Positions 16,840-24,708 of a stretch of 24,769 nucleotides of DNA are shown in pieces (within the stretch, counting starts at the first letter, position 1; every line of letters starts with the position of its first letter). Below the pieces are notes generated by a model. That model saw only the letters and a program-made list of their open reading frames with translations, did not search any database and had not been told where the DNA came from. This DNA comes from a virus, in IMG/VR virus record IMGVR_UViG_3300025646_000345, positions 1 through 24,769 of that record. The stretch is one strand, 5' to 3'. The position numbers and the translations under genes were made by a program.

Positions 16840-17250
16840 TCAGGCGTACTTCTTGGGGCCGAGAGCGTTGATGCTGTAGGTGTGGGTTGAAGTCGAAGTG
16901 GTAGACACAGCCTTCACCCAGCGCTTAGCAGAGCCCTTAGGGAACACCAGATACTGCTTAGAAGCAGTGGTGCTCACTTGGGCAAATGCCACAGCAGCAG
17001 AAGCTTGCTCGGTGCCATTCAGATCGAACACGCTGGTGACATCGGTATAAGAGCCGCCAGAAGTGTCGCTGGACTGCAGCTTCACATCAAGGGTGGAAGT
17101 ACCGCCGTTCTCAACGTCGAGGATGACAACAACGTCACCTTCATAGTCGTTCAGATCAACAGCGGTGCCATCAAGATCAGCAGTGCGCTGAGCGGTAGGA
17201 GCCAGGGCGAAGTGGGAAAGCTTCTCCAGGCCGGTGGAAAGAATAGCCAT
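16840..17250 (-). CDS. Putative capsid decoration-like protein
   Basis: This 136-residue protein starts at the ATG at 17250, which overlaps the upstream stop as TGATG; an in-frame extension to 17313 lies inside the upstream gene and is not needed. The sequence is Thr/Ser/Val-rich and beta-predicted: DVVVILDVENGGTSTLDVKL, QSSDTSGGSYTDVTS, QYLVFPKGSAKRWVKAV, ending LGPKKYA. This is the style of small beta-sandwich virion proteins found after HK97-type capsid genes. A terminator directly downstream suggests it is made in higher amounts than the following connector. Decoration of the capsid shell is the favoured reading, but no diagnostic motif proves it. Confidence 0.65.
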   Translation of the reverse strand: MAILSTGLEKLSHFALAPTAQRTADLDGTAVDLNDYEGDVVVILDVENGGTSTLDVKLQSSDTSGGSYTDVTSVFDLNGTEQASAAVAFAQVSTTASKQYLVFPKGSAKRWVKAVSTTSTSTHTYSINALGPKKYA

Positions 17251-17483
17251 CAGTCTTTGGAAGTAGAAGAACTGGTTCGCCCGCGACGAGACACAGGCTT
17301 GGTCGGTGGACATGCCGGTGCTTCCACCGGCTCAGGCTCTTTGATTGGCTCAGGGGCAGGAGCAGGAGCGGCCTTGCCCATTCCAATCAACAACATTGCC
17401 GCAGCGTCTTCAAGTTCTACAAAGGAGCCCGCCGCAGCAGGCTCCCCGGAGATCATGACGTTGCGCAGGATCTCAACTCGCAT
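17250..17483 (-). CDS. Small protein with Pro-rich tail, downstream of capsid gene
   Basis: This 77-residue protein starts at the ATG at 17483, six bases after the capsid stop. Residues 1-38 form a compact beta-type domain (MRVEILRNVMISGEPAAAG, SFVELEDAAAMLLIGMGKA). This resembles small proteins encoded after capsid genes in many phages. The remainder is Pro/Glu/Ala-rich (PAPAPEPIKEPEPVEAP) and ends in a basic Ser/Arg stretch, probably disordered. Lambda places FI, a packaging aid, here, but I see no convincing FI similarity. Its role is unknown; it may be a head-completion or packaging accessory. Confidence 0.65.
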   Translation of the reverse strand: MRVEILRNVMISGEPAAAGSFVELEDAAAMLLIGMGKAAPAPAPEPIKEPEPVEAPACPPTKPVSRRGRTSSSTSKD

Positions 17484-17488
17484 CACAA

Positions 17489-20104
17489 TCAGGTTCCGAA
17501 GCAGAAGGCGCCAGGCTGCTTGACGGCGAAGTCAACGTCTTGCAGAGCAATGACGCGGACGGTGCCAGCAGTAGCACCAGCGTAAGGATCCACAGTCAGA
17601 TCCAGGCCGGACCACATGCCCATGATCATCATGGAGAAGTCGCCGAACAGCGCATCGTTGTTCTGCAGTTGGTTGGACACGATCACGGGATAACCGTTGA
17701 TCTCGTCATCCATGAACACGAACTGAGCAGTGTTCGTGGCCTTCTCGGTGGACTTCAGGGCGCCACGTGCAGCAGCGTTGATGATGTAACGCAGGCTGCC
17801 AGCATCGGCGTTAGCAGAAGCAACATCGGTCTCCATGCCGATGTACTCCTCGAAGGTGCCGAAAGTGGTGATGGTCTGGGAACCAATGCCGGTGGTATTG
17901 GTCAGGCCCAGGGGCTGGTTGCTGGAGCCGGTGCCGTAGATAGCAGCGCGATCAATTTCCAGCGCAATCACACGAGCCAGGTCGTTACGGACCATGCCCT
18001 CAACATCGATGCTGCTCTGGAGCAGAAGACGACGGCTGTAGTCCACATAAGCACCCACGGTCTTGGGAGTCATGTTGACTTGATCAACAGCCTGCTGGCT
18101 CTCGGTCGGAGCAGAATTTTCGCCGACCCAGTACGCCGTGCTTGCGCTCGACTGTCGAGGAATGCTGATGTTGCCCTGCAGGCCGCTCAGCATGGTCACA
18201 CCAGCTTGAGCGAAGGCGAGGCGGTTACGCAGCAGTTCGATGAAGGAGCCAGCAAGCAGCTCATCATCAACAAGGTTGCCACCGGCAGAAGGAGTGCCGA
18301 CAACCAGATCACGACGCAGCACTTCGTTCGGCACCACAATGCCGTTAGAAGAACGCTCGTACTTGTCAGCAGCAGCTTTGCCGACTTCAATTTCAAACTC
18401 AGCTTCACGACGAGCCTGAGCGTCACCCTGGTTGGCCAGGAAGTTCAGAGCTTTGACGAAGCTAAATTGACGGGTCTCCTTTTCGGAGAGGCCAAGATCG
18501 TTGGCGTCGATGCGGTGTTCCACAGGTTGGGTGCCGATTTTTTCGAGGACAGCAGCACGAGCTTCATCAACAGACTTGCCGCCGTCGATCAGTTCACGTG
18601 CCAGTTCGGGGAGCTTATGACGCTCACCCAGTTTGTTGATGGCGGCGATACGGTTGCGCTCGGCCTCGACGGCCTCGGACCGGATCACCTCCAGGTCAGG
18701 AGTGTTGTCCATGACAGGTTCAGTCACAGGGTTTACAGGAGATGCGGCCGGGGCCGCTTGCTCGGTTTCGGTATCGTCCAATGAACGACCGACGCCGACA
18801 GTGGGATCAGCCGGAATGCTGACCACACTGACCTCGAAAGGCGACCATTGGGTCGCTACGAAGTCATTTTCGCGTTCCTCCATCTTATCAATGGAGTACC
18901 CGAATGAAACGCCACGAAGAATTCCGTCGCGTACATCTGCAAGCACCTCTTGTGCTTGCTTATTGCGCGAAAAGCGCACAATGACGTAACCGCGTTTCTT
19001 TTCACCATCGATCCATGCACACTCGACAACGCCGATAATGCGATCAGGATCGTGGTTGAACAACAACGGTGCGCCGTCATTCAGCCGCTCAAGATTGGCG
19101 GCTTCCATCTCGTGGCTCAAAATCTCGTTTCCGAAGTAACGAGCCACGGGATATTCAGAACTAAACGGAAACTCAATTGTCCGCTCATTCAGCATGTTGA
19201 AACTTGTTGTTTCAACACGCTTAAATTTCGCTCCCTCAAGGTCGCGAACATTCACTCCTTCCATTTCGCGTAGTGCTTCGATCTTTGTCAGTGTACTGAA
19301 TCGATGTCCAACCATCGTTTCAGTAGCCTCCCATCCATCGTCACCGGGACGATAAATACGAATCAACGCTGCAGGGTCTTCTGCGGTTGCATTGATGCTG
19401 AATTCTGAATCAGGTACTCCAAGTGTTCCTTCGCGCATAATGTGCTCAATTCGACCACGGGCGCGACCGCCGGAGCTATTCCAGCTAACAAAATCGCCTT
19501 CTTTCAGTTCATCAGGCTTAGCGCGATCACCCGTAGCTTCTTCAAATTCCATCACCTCATAGTCGCGTTCATCCAGCCATGCACGCGCCTCAGCGGCAGT
19601 GAACTTAGACAGCCGGAATCGAATCGCCTGTAGCTCGGCACCGTCTTCGCCTTCCTTGATTCCAAAGATGAAGTCAACGCCATCACCACCGCCATCATTC
19701 CGACGACGGAAGCTGTCATATTGATCAGGATCACGCAAGCGAGCAGCGTGCTCGTTCGGATATGGGCGATCACCATCGCCAATCACCATTGCACGATCCA
19801 TTTTCTCGACCAAACCATCAGACCAGCTTTTACCTGCATCACCACCCCAAGCAGCCCATGCAACGCGACCGGGTGACGGATAGCCATCTTCACCAACCTT
19901 GAACCCTTCCGCTTGCTTGTCCACTTCATGACGCGCAAACCATGCGCTCATCGTCACGATCGTCTCATCGCTCAGCTCATCGCCACTGAGAATCTGACTT
20001 GCACGACGAGCAGCAACCTCAGTGCCGCCGTCATATCCTTCCTCTTTCCATGCGCGGTAACGGCGAGCTTCCTCGCGCATCCCCTCGGTCGGCATAGCAG
20101 GCAT
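17489..20104 (-). CDS. HK97-type prohead protease fused to major capsid protein, with extra N-terminal domains
   Basis: One 871-residue frame encodes the maturation protease and shell protein together. Residues 1-105 contain a domain with GYPSPGRVAWAAWGGDAGKSW. About 114-190 holds YPNEHAARLRDPDQYDSFRR and an IRF..SKFTAAEARAWL motif. About 196-255 is tudor-like (LKEGDFVSWNSSGGRARGRI). The HK97-type serine protease lies at about 302-440, with His351 in LLFNHDPDRI, Ser400 in RGVSFGYS and Glu424 in SPFEVSVVSIPADP as the likely triad. A linker and helical delta-like region follow (about 445-590). The HK97-fold capsid domain covers about 600-871 (IPRQSSASTAYWVGE; EIDRAAIYGTGSSNQPLGLT). It overlaps the portal stop as TAATG. 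No scaffold gene is visible, and the delta-like region may serve. Self-cleavage must release the shell domain (inference). Confidence 0.94.
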   Translation of the reverse strand: MPAMPTEGMREEARRYRAWKEEGYDGGTEVAARRASQILSGDELSDETIVTMSAWFARHEVDKQAEGFKVGEDGYPSPGRVAWAAWGGDAGKSWSDGLVEKMDRAMVIGDGDRPYPNEHAARLRDPDQYDSFRRRNDGGGDGVDFIFGIKEGEDGAELQAIRFRLSKFTAAEARAWLDERDYEVMEFEEATGDRAKPDELKEGDFVSWNSSGGRARGRIEHIMREGTLGVPDSEFSINATAEDPAALIRIYRPGDDGWEATETMVGHRFSTLTKIEALREMEGVNVRDLEGAKFKRVETTSFNMLNERTIEFPFSSEYPVARYFGNEILSHEMEAANLERLNDGAPLLFNHDPDRIIGVVECAWIDGEKKRGYVIVRFSRNKQAQEVLADVRDGILRGVSFGYSIDKMEERENDFVATQWSPFEVSVVSIPADPTVGVGRSLDDTETEQAAPAASPVNPVTEPVMDNTPDLEVIRSEAVEAERNRIAAINKLGERHKLPELARELIDGGKSVDEARAAVLEKIGTQPVEHRIDANDLGLSEKETRQFSFVKALNFLANQGDAQARREAEFEIEVGKAAADKYERSSNGIVVPNEVLRRDLVVGTPSAGGNLVDDELLAGSFIELLRNRLAFAQAGVTMLSGLQGNISIPRQSSASTAYWVGENSAPTESQQAVDQVNMTPKTVGAYVDYSRRLLLQSSIDVEGMVRNDLARVIALEIDRAAIYGTGSSNQPLGLTNTTGIGSQTITTFGTFEEYIGMETDVASANADAGSLRYIINAAARGALKSTEKATNTAQFVFMDDEINGYPVIVSNQLQNNDALFGDFSMMIMGMWSGLDLTVDPYAGATAGTVRVIALQDVDFAVKQPGAFCFGT

Positions 20105-21588
20105 TACTCAATAACCTCCTGGGTTGGTTCGATGATGTCGCGATCAAGCTCAACACTAAGGTCAACCGCTGCTTGCTGCTCCCTTGCCAACTCAGTCAAG
20201 TTGTCATAGAAGTCTCCGCCTAGTTTCGCAACGATTTGCGATTTTGTCATGTATCCTGCCTGCTCCATTTCGCGATAAGCCTTAGCTTCCTTCAACGGAT
20301 CGACCCAATCCCAACCGCGAGCCATCCATCTTGGTGTGTCATAACGCTCAGGACGTGCGTCATAGTCATCAAACGGCAGCTCACCGGCCAGCACAGCCAG
20401 ATTCAGCCACTCGCGGAATACCCGCATGTGGAAGTGCTCAATCATGTACGACTGCACCACCTTCCAGTGCTCGCGATCCTCAAGCAGACTCAGCCGTGAA
20501 CTGCTGTAGTTGGCTTCCGAAAAATCACGACTCAGGGTTTCGTAGCTACAACCAAAACCACTCGCAAACCTGCGCACCTTGTTGCGCACAAACATCTCAA
20601 ACTGCTGATCTGGTGAATCAATGTCCGGCACCGTTACGTTCTGGCCGGGCTCCAAATACTTGAACATCCCAGGCTCGAACTCACTGATCCTGCGCTCTGC
20701 ATCAACATCATCACCGTCAAGCTCACCTTCGGATGACGTGACGAATCCCATGATCGATGCACCTGCACGCGCACGGATCACGGCAGCTTCCTCATAACCC
20801 TGAAGCTGATGCGCGTCTGCCATCACTGGATGGAACCACGGCACACCGCGATGTTGCTGCGGACGCTCGGGGATAAACAGATGAATCACATCCTCAGCAG
20901 GCAGGAATACATGCTTCCCACCTTTCTCGGGCGCATTCTGGAACCAATAGTCGCCTGGATGCCGCGTCAAGAATGCGTACCGCACTGGGCGGCCCCATTC
21001 ATTGATCTCCACACCCATCCGCCATTCATTCCCCTTGGCGAGGGTTGGTCCCTGATACTCCTCATCCAAGACATCGGCTTCAAGCATCTCAAGCGCCAAT
21101 GGCACTCGGCTGCCACCAAACGGACGGCGGATAATCCTGAAAAGCGCTTCGCCAGACTCGGGTAATGCACCAACAGCCAACCACTCCATCATGTGGAAAC
21201 TATGCCGACCAGCAACATCACAATGCTGCGCTCGGCACCACATATTCCATTTCTGTTCAATCAGGCGGTTGACCTGCTCATTCGGCTTCCGCGTCCGAAC
21301 CTGCTGCACCTGAGACTGCAGCTTGATACCCGATCCAACAACATTGATCTGCGTCGTACGCTTCGCCTGCTTGGCGTACGGATTATTCCGCACCATTTCG
21401 CGGCTGCGATCACGCAGTTTCCGCAAACTGGTCCGAATCTCAGCATCAGCACTCGCCTGTGATGACATCCAGTCATTCGTCAGGCGCGAAATCATTGCAC
21501 CCGCATAAGCACGCCGACGACGACGTGGCTCCTCACGCGGAATTGGCTGTAGCCCAAATCGCCGTAGCAGTCTTGTGCGGAATCCCAT
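20104..21588 (-). CDS. B: Portal protein, lambda gpB-like
   Basis: This 494-residue protein forms the dodecameric portal at the capsid vertex through which DNA is packaged. It matches the lambda gpB-type family (lambda 533 residues). The N-terminus is strongly basic (RRRRRAYAGAMISRLTNDW). A conserved segment follows, SREMVRNNPYAKQAKRTTQ and INVVGSGIKLQSQ, then GEALFRIIRRPFGG and the HLFIPERPQQHRGVPWFHPV wing region. A clip/stem region carries FASGFGCSYETLSRDFSEANYSS. It starts with a TGATG overlap from the gpW-like gene and ends in the start of the capsid fusion. In lambda part of gpB is cleaved by gpC; there is no separate gpC here, so any trimming would fall to the fused protease. Confidence 0.95.
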   Translation of the reverse strand: MGFRTRLLRRFGLQPIPREEPRRRRRAYAGAMISRLTNDWMSSQASADAEIRTSLRKLRDRSREMVRNNPYAKQAKRTTQINVVGSGIKLQSQVQQVRTRKPNEQVNRLIEQKWNMWCRAQHCDVAGRHSFHMMEWLAVGALPESGEALFRIIRRPFGGSRVPLALEMLEADVLDEEYQGPTLAKGNEWRMGVEINEWGRPVRYAFLTRHPGDYWFQNAPEKGGKHVFLPAEDVIHLFIPERPQQHRGVPWFHPVMADAHQLQGYEEAAVIRARAGASIMGFVTSSEGELDGDDVDAERRISEFEPGMFKYLEPGQNVTVPDIDSPDQQFEMFVRNKVRRFASGFGCSYETLSRDFSEANYSSSRLSLLEDREHWKVVQSYMIEHFHMRVFREWLNLAVLAGELPFDDYDARPERYDTPRWMARGWDWVDPLKEAKAYREMEQAGYMTKSQIVAKLGGDFYDNLTELAREQQAAVDLSVELDRDIIEPTQEVIE

Positions 21589-22175
21589 CAGCCTTGGTTA
21601 AACCGGACGTAAAGGTTATGCGGATCGCCGAGACCAGAAGCAATCAGTTTTGCCTTGTTCTCTTTCGCCACAACTGACTTTAGCCTTGATTCAAGCTCGA
21701 TCAACTCAGACAGGTCATATCGCTTCAGGTTTCTGTTGCCGATCCGATACTCGGAAACAGCACCGCCACTAATCAAGCTGCGAATCGCAGTTTGCACTGC
21801 ATCCAAATCCTGCTGCGCTTGCGTGCGGCCATCGAATGCGCCAGGCGTACCTGAATACGCCAGCGATGCCTTCACCTCAATCTGGCCGCGACTATATTCC
21901 TGCGTTGCGCCATCACTAATCGCAGTTGCAACAGCTTGGAAGTACCAGTCAGTGCTGGCATCCATCGTTGTCGTCACCGCAGCCGACAACGTGGTTTTCC
22001 AGCCGCTGTTATACGCAACCGCAACTGCAGTCACGCCCTCGCCAACAGTATTCAGCCTGAAGTAATAAGTAAGCGTATGCGTAGCACTCGTTACTGCATT
22101 GCCAAATACATCAACGGTCTCGACATCAGTCCAAACCGCATCCACGCCACTTGTTATGGACGGTGGGATTGACAT
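21588..22175 (-). CDS. gpW-like head-tail joining protein with N-terminal beta domain
   Basis: I choose the ATG at 22175, which has AGGTG 12 bases upstream; a GTG at 22190 would fall on that Shine-Dalgarno. The 195-residue product has two parts. Residues ~1-110 are beta-rich (THTLTYYFRLNTVGEG; STDWYFQAVATAISDG; RGQIEVKASLAY). Residues ~120-195 look like lambda gpW: AQQDLDAVQTAIRSLISGGA, a short NRNLKRYDLSELIELESRL helix-turn, and a LGDPHNLYVRFN ending. gpW itself has 68 residues and sits in the same place between large terminase and portal. In lambda it helps seal the filled head. The extra domain may contact portal or DNA; its function is unknown. Confidence 0.78.
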   Translation of the reverse strand: MSIPPSITSGVDAVWTDVETVDVFGNAVTSATHTLTYYFRLNTVGEGVTAVAVAYNSGWKTTLSAAVTTTMDASTDWYFQAVATAISDGATQEYSRGQIEVKASLAYSGTPGAFDGRTQAQQDLDAVQTAIRSLISGGAVSEYRIGNRNLKRYDLSELIELESRLKSVVAKENKAKLIASGLGDPHNLYVRFNQG

Positions 22176-22212
22176 CGACGAAAATATCACCTGATACGCC
22201 GAAGTCTAGCTC

Positions 22213-24066
22213 CTACCACTGTTTTATGAAACTCCTCCCGCTACGCGGTACAGCAGCAGACGCACGCTTGGATTTTCGCTCCTCCGGCGGCTTCTCCATC
22301 TGATCCCACAGTGTTCGGCGATCCTTCACCTGATACACCCGATTCAACGCCGCGTAGGCATACACCAGTTCGTCAAGCGCTTCGTTCCTTGCGCTACTCT
22401 TCTTCACCCACACACGCTCGGGGAAGCCATTCCTGAAGCGCATGATCTGCTTCTCTGCCGTCAGCTCTTGGAAGTAGTCCTCCCCAACCGTTGGATAGAA
22501 ATGCAAATATCCCGCACCAGGCTCGTTGTGCTTCAACCGCCCAAACAACAATGATTTCACGGTGTCCGAACCAACCGGAAATACCTGAGCACCTTTCTTC
22601 AACGTCTTTCCCTTTGCATTTAGGTCCACCTTGCTCGCCTTACCGATTGGTGGCTTGTTCTTCTGCGACATACCCTTAATCGCAATCACACCCATGCTCT
22701 GGCGTTCTCTTGCGTACTGATACACATCAGCGGTGTGGTGGCCGCCGGAGTCAATCGCAGTCACCATCGGCGTCAGCTTTCGATCGCCATCACCCTCGTA
22801 TGGCGCCTGCAAAATCTCATCCAACTGCTTCCACACATCCGGCCTGCTCGGATCGCCGTAAATCTTCACGCGATCAATTAGCCACCCTTCTTCTTCGCGG
22901 CCCCATCCCCACACACTCAAGCTGAGTCGATCGTCCTGCACGTCACAACCAATCGTCAGCAGCAGTGCTTCACTCGGCACTTGGCGATGCTGATACTCCT
23001 CAGATGCCGCACGCTCACCCAAGGCATCCGCACCAACCTTCGACGCATACTCGTCCTCCCATGTCTCACCAAGCACCGTGTTGACAAACGTCTTCAACTG
23101 CTCCGCATCATTCTTCGCATCAAGGAATTCCTCGACCAAGTTTTGCCATGTTGCATTCGGGCTATAGCTATACGCCGCCCAAATATGAAACGACACATGC
23201 TTACCATTACCAGGCGCGGTGGGCCGCCACTCGCCGCGCTCCACCATCCAACGCTTCTTCGCTGCTGGGATCCACACGCCGCATCCCTCGCACGCATAGC
23301 TCGCAGTATCGGGATCGTTATCCAACCACTTCATATTTGCCCACTTCAAATACTGCATGTGCCCACAGTCAGGGCAAGGTACGAAATATCGCCGTTGATC
23401 GCCCTGATGAAACATCCGCTCCACACGGCTGAAATCTTTCACCGTTGGCGTTGATCCCGCCACGATCTTCCGGTTCCAGTAATACTCGGTTCGACGAATA
23501 CCAAGCTTGATCTGGTCGCCTTCAGTACCAGCCGAAGGTGGATAACCATCAATCTCGTCAAACAACACGACCCGGCGGCTAACACGACGGAAGCCACGTG
23601 GACTATTAGCACCAACCAAACTCAAGCTCCCGCCTGGGAACTGCTTCTGCAGAATTGTGTTCGCGCCATCCTTTGCTTTCGCTTCGCTCACCAAGCCACG
23701 CAAGCAAGGTGTATCTCGCAGCATCGGCGCAATTTCTTCCTTGGAGTAGCCCTGCGCATCCTCAATCGTGGGCTGCACGATCATGATCGGGCACGGATCC
23801 TGGTGCACGTGGTAAGCCGCAACGTGGTTCAAGATCTTCGAGTACCCAACACGGGCAGACTTCATCACCGTGATCTGCTCGATGGTCGGATCGGTGATAG
23901 CATCCATGATTCCCTTCTGATAAGGGAGCGTGTGCCATCTGCCGCCTTCTGCGCTTGACTCTGAACTCAAATACGCATAAGTATCGGCCCATTCGCTTAA
24001 AGTCATCTTTTTTGGCGGTTTAAATGCCAAAAATGCTGCTTTTTTGAGCTTCTGTATGTTATTCAT
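22213..24066 (-). CDS. A: Terminase large subunit, lambda gpA-like
   Basis: This is the motor and nuclease for DNA packaging. I choose the ATG at 24066, overlapping the small-subunit stop by eight bases, giving 617 residues (lambda gpA 641); a TTG at 24078 is a weaker choice. The ATPase has a Walker A-like KSARVGYSK (69-77), as in lambda gpA, and a Walker B VVLFDEIDGYP with Asp170/Glu171. A Cys4 pattern (CPDC at 231-234, CEGCG at 259-263) suggests a bound zinc. The nuclease half contains acidic residues at Asp375 (IGCDVQDDRL), Asp439 (TAIDSGG) and Asp565 (DELVYAYAA). The ATP-coupling and nuclease residues appear intact. The family favours cohesive-end (cos) packaging, though no cos site could be identified. 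Confidence 0.96.
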   Translation of the reverse strand: MNNIQKLKKAAFLAFKPPKKMTLSEWADTYAYLSSESSAEGGRWHTLPYQKGIMDAITDPTIEQITVMKSARVGYSKILNHVAAYHVHQDPCPIMIVQPTIEDAQGYSKEEIAPMLRDTPCLRGLVSEAKAKDGANTILQKQFPGGSLSLVGANSPRGFRRVSRRVVLFDEIDGYPPSAGTEGDQIKLGIRRTEYYWNRKIVAGSTPTVKDFSRVERMFHQGDQRRYFVPCPDCGHMQYLKWANMKWLDNDPDTASYACEGCGVWIPAAKKRWMVERGEWRPTAPGNGKHVSFHIWAAYSYSPNATWQNLVEEFLDAKNDAEQLKTFVNTVLGETWEDEYASKVGADALGERAASEEYQHRQVPSEALLLTIGCDVQDDRLSLSVWGWGREEEGWLIDRVKIYGDPSRPDVWKQLDEILQAPYEGDGDRKLTPMVTAIDSGGHHTADVYQYARERQSMGVIAIKGMSQKNKPPIGKASKVDLNAKGKTLKKGAQVFPVGSDTVKSLLFGRLKHNEPGAGYLHFYPTVGEDYFQELTAEKQIMRFRNGFPERVWVKKSSARNEALDELVYAYAALNRVYQVKDRRTLWDQMEKPPEERKSKRASAAVPRSGRSFIKQW

Positions 24067-24613
24067 CGTCAACAGCAAGGTCTTCTAAGGCTTCACGCAC
24101 AATATCATCCAACGCGCCAATCGCATCCGTGTCTAAGTCCGGTATCCGCTGTTTTGCCTTGGTCGGTATTCCCAACAGCTTGGTTCTTGCTCGGGTGATA
24201 ATCTCTACCCACTCATGTTCTACGTCTTCAGCCTTAACGAGCAAACCCTCTTTCTGTTGGCGCTCAAGCTCAAGCAGCTCTGCCTTCAAGTGTTCCGTTC
24301 TGGCGCGAGACTCGTCATAATCAGGGATCGCTTCACTTGTTTTGCTAATCCTTTCTTGCTCTTTCGGTGCCATTCGCTCCTCCTTGCTTCGTAGCGGCTT
24401 CTTGGCTCGGCCCTCGCCAGGTGGCTTTGGGCCCATTCCAATTCTGGTCTGGGTATTGCGAGCCCACTCCTCACGCATTGTCTCGCTATTCACTAACGGC
24501 TTGCCGTCCCGACCAGTAACAACAGAAAGGCGACCTGTTTTTACTGCGGCATATACAGCTTCGGCACTAACACCTAATGCGCGGGCCGCTTCTGCGCGTG
24601 TGATTAACGCCAT
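24059..24613 (-). CDS. nu1: Terminase small subunit, Nu1-like
   Basis: This 184-residue DNA-recognition subunit of the packaging enzyme has an N-terminal winged-helix/MerR-like domain (about 2-45: LITRAEAARALGVSAEAVYA, AVKTGRLSVV). A charged linker follows, then a coiled-coil helix rich in Glu/Lys (RARTEHLKAELLELERQQKE) and a C-terminal EWVEIITRARTKLLGIPTKA segment typical of Nu1-type proteins. Length matches lambda gpNu1 (181). An in-frame TGA lies 21 bases upstream of the ATG, so the start is unlikely to be further out. No good Shine-Dalgarno is visible. It is the first gene of the leftward cluster and its stop overlaps the large subunit start. Confidence 0.93.
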   Translation of the reverse strand: MALITRAEAARALGVSAEAVYAAVKTGRLSVVTGRDGKPLVNSETMREEWARNTQTRIGMGPKPPGEGRAKKPLRSKEERMAPKEQERISKTSEAIPDYDESRARTEHLKAELLELERQQKEGLLVKAEDVEHEWVEIITRARTKLLGIPTKAKQRIPDLDTDAIGALDDIVREALEDLAVDDE

Positions 24614-24657
24614 GACATAGTTACGATCAAGTCAATATAGCGCACACCAAATATCTG

Positions 24658-24666
24658 TGGTAAAAT
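24658..24666 (+). promoter_or_regulatory. Candidate extended -10 promoter, rightward
   Basis: TGGTAAAAT matches an extended -10 element (TGnTAnnnT). No -35 hexamer is present at the usual distance, as is common for extended -10 promoters. A Shine-Dalgarno (GGAG, 24692-24695) and start codons follow about 26-43 bases later, so the spacing fits a short leader. Prediction from sequence only. Confidence 0.45.
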
Positions 24667-24688
24667 GGCCGGTTTTGCAAATTCGGTC
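24667..24688. promoter_or_regulatory. Imperfect dyad around TTTGCAAA, possible operator
   Basis: A perfect 8-base palindrome TTTGCAAA (24674-24681) is flanked by partly matching arms (CCG on the left, CGG on the right). It lies just downstream of the rightward -10 element, where a repressor would block transcription. It could also be a terminase-related site. No function is demonstrated. Confidence 0.3.
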
Positions 24689-24708
24689 CTTGGAGTAACT
24701 ATGCGTGT

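Noticed and set aside
17250-17313. N-terminal extension of the decoration-like protein to 17313
   Set aside because: It would lie within the preceding gene; the TGATG overlap at 17250 matches the pattern at most other junctions.
17540-18784. Long plus-strand open frame (414 codons) opposite the capsid domain
   Set aside because: It is exactly antisense to a well-supported capsid and delta-like region, has no recognisable domain and is explained by codon bias of the real gene.
24614-24660. Possible leftward promoter for the terminase genes (TTACCA, 18 bases, TATATT)
   Set aside because: The -10 is good but the -35 is weak and there is no ribosome site to support it; left as a possibility only.
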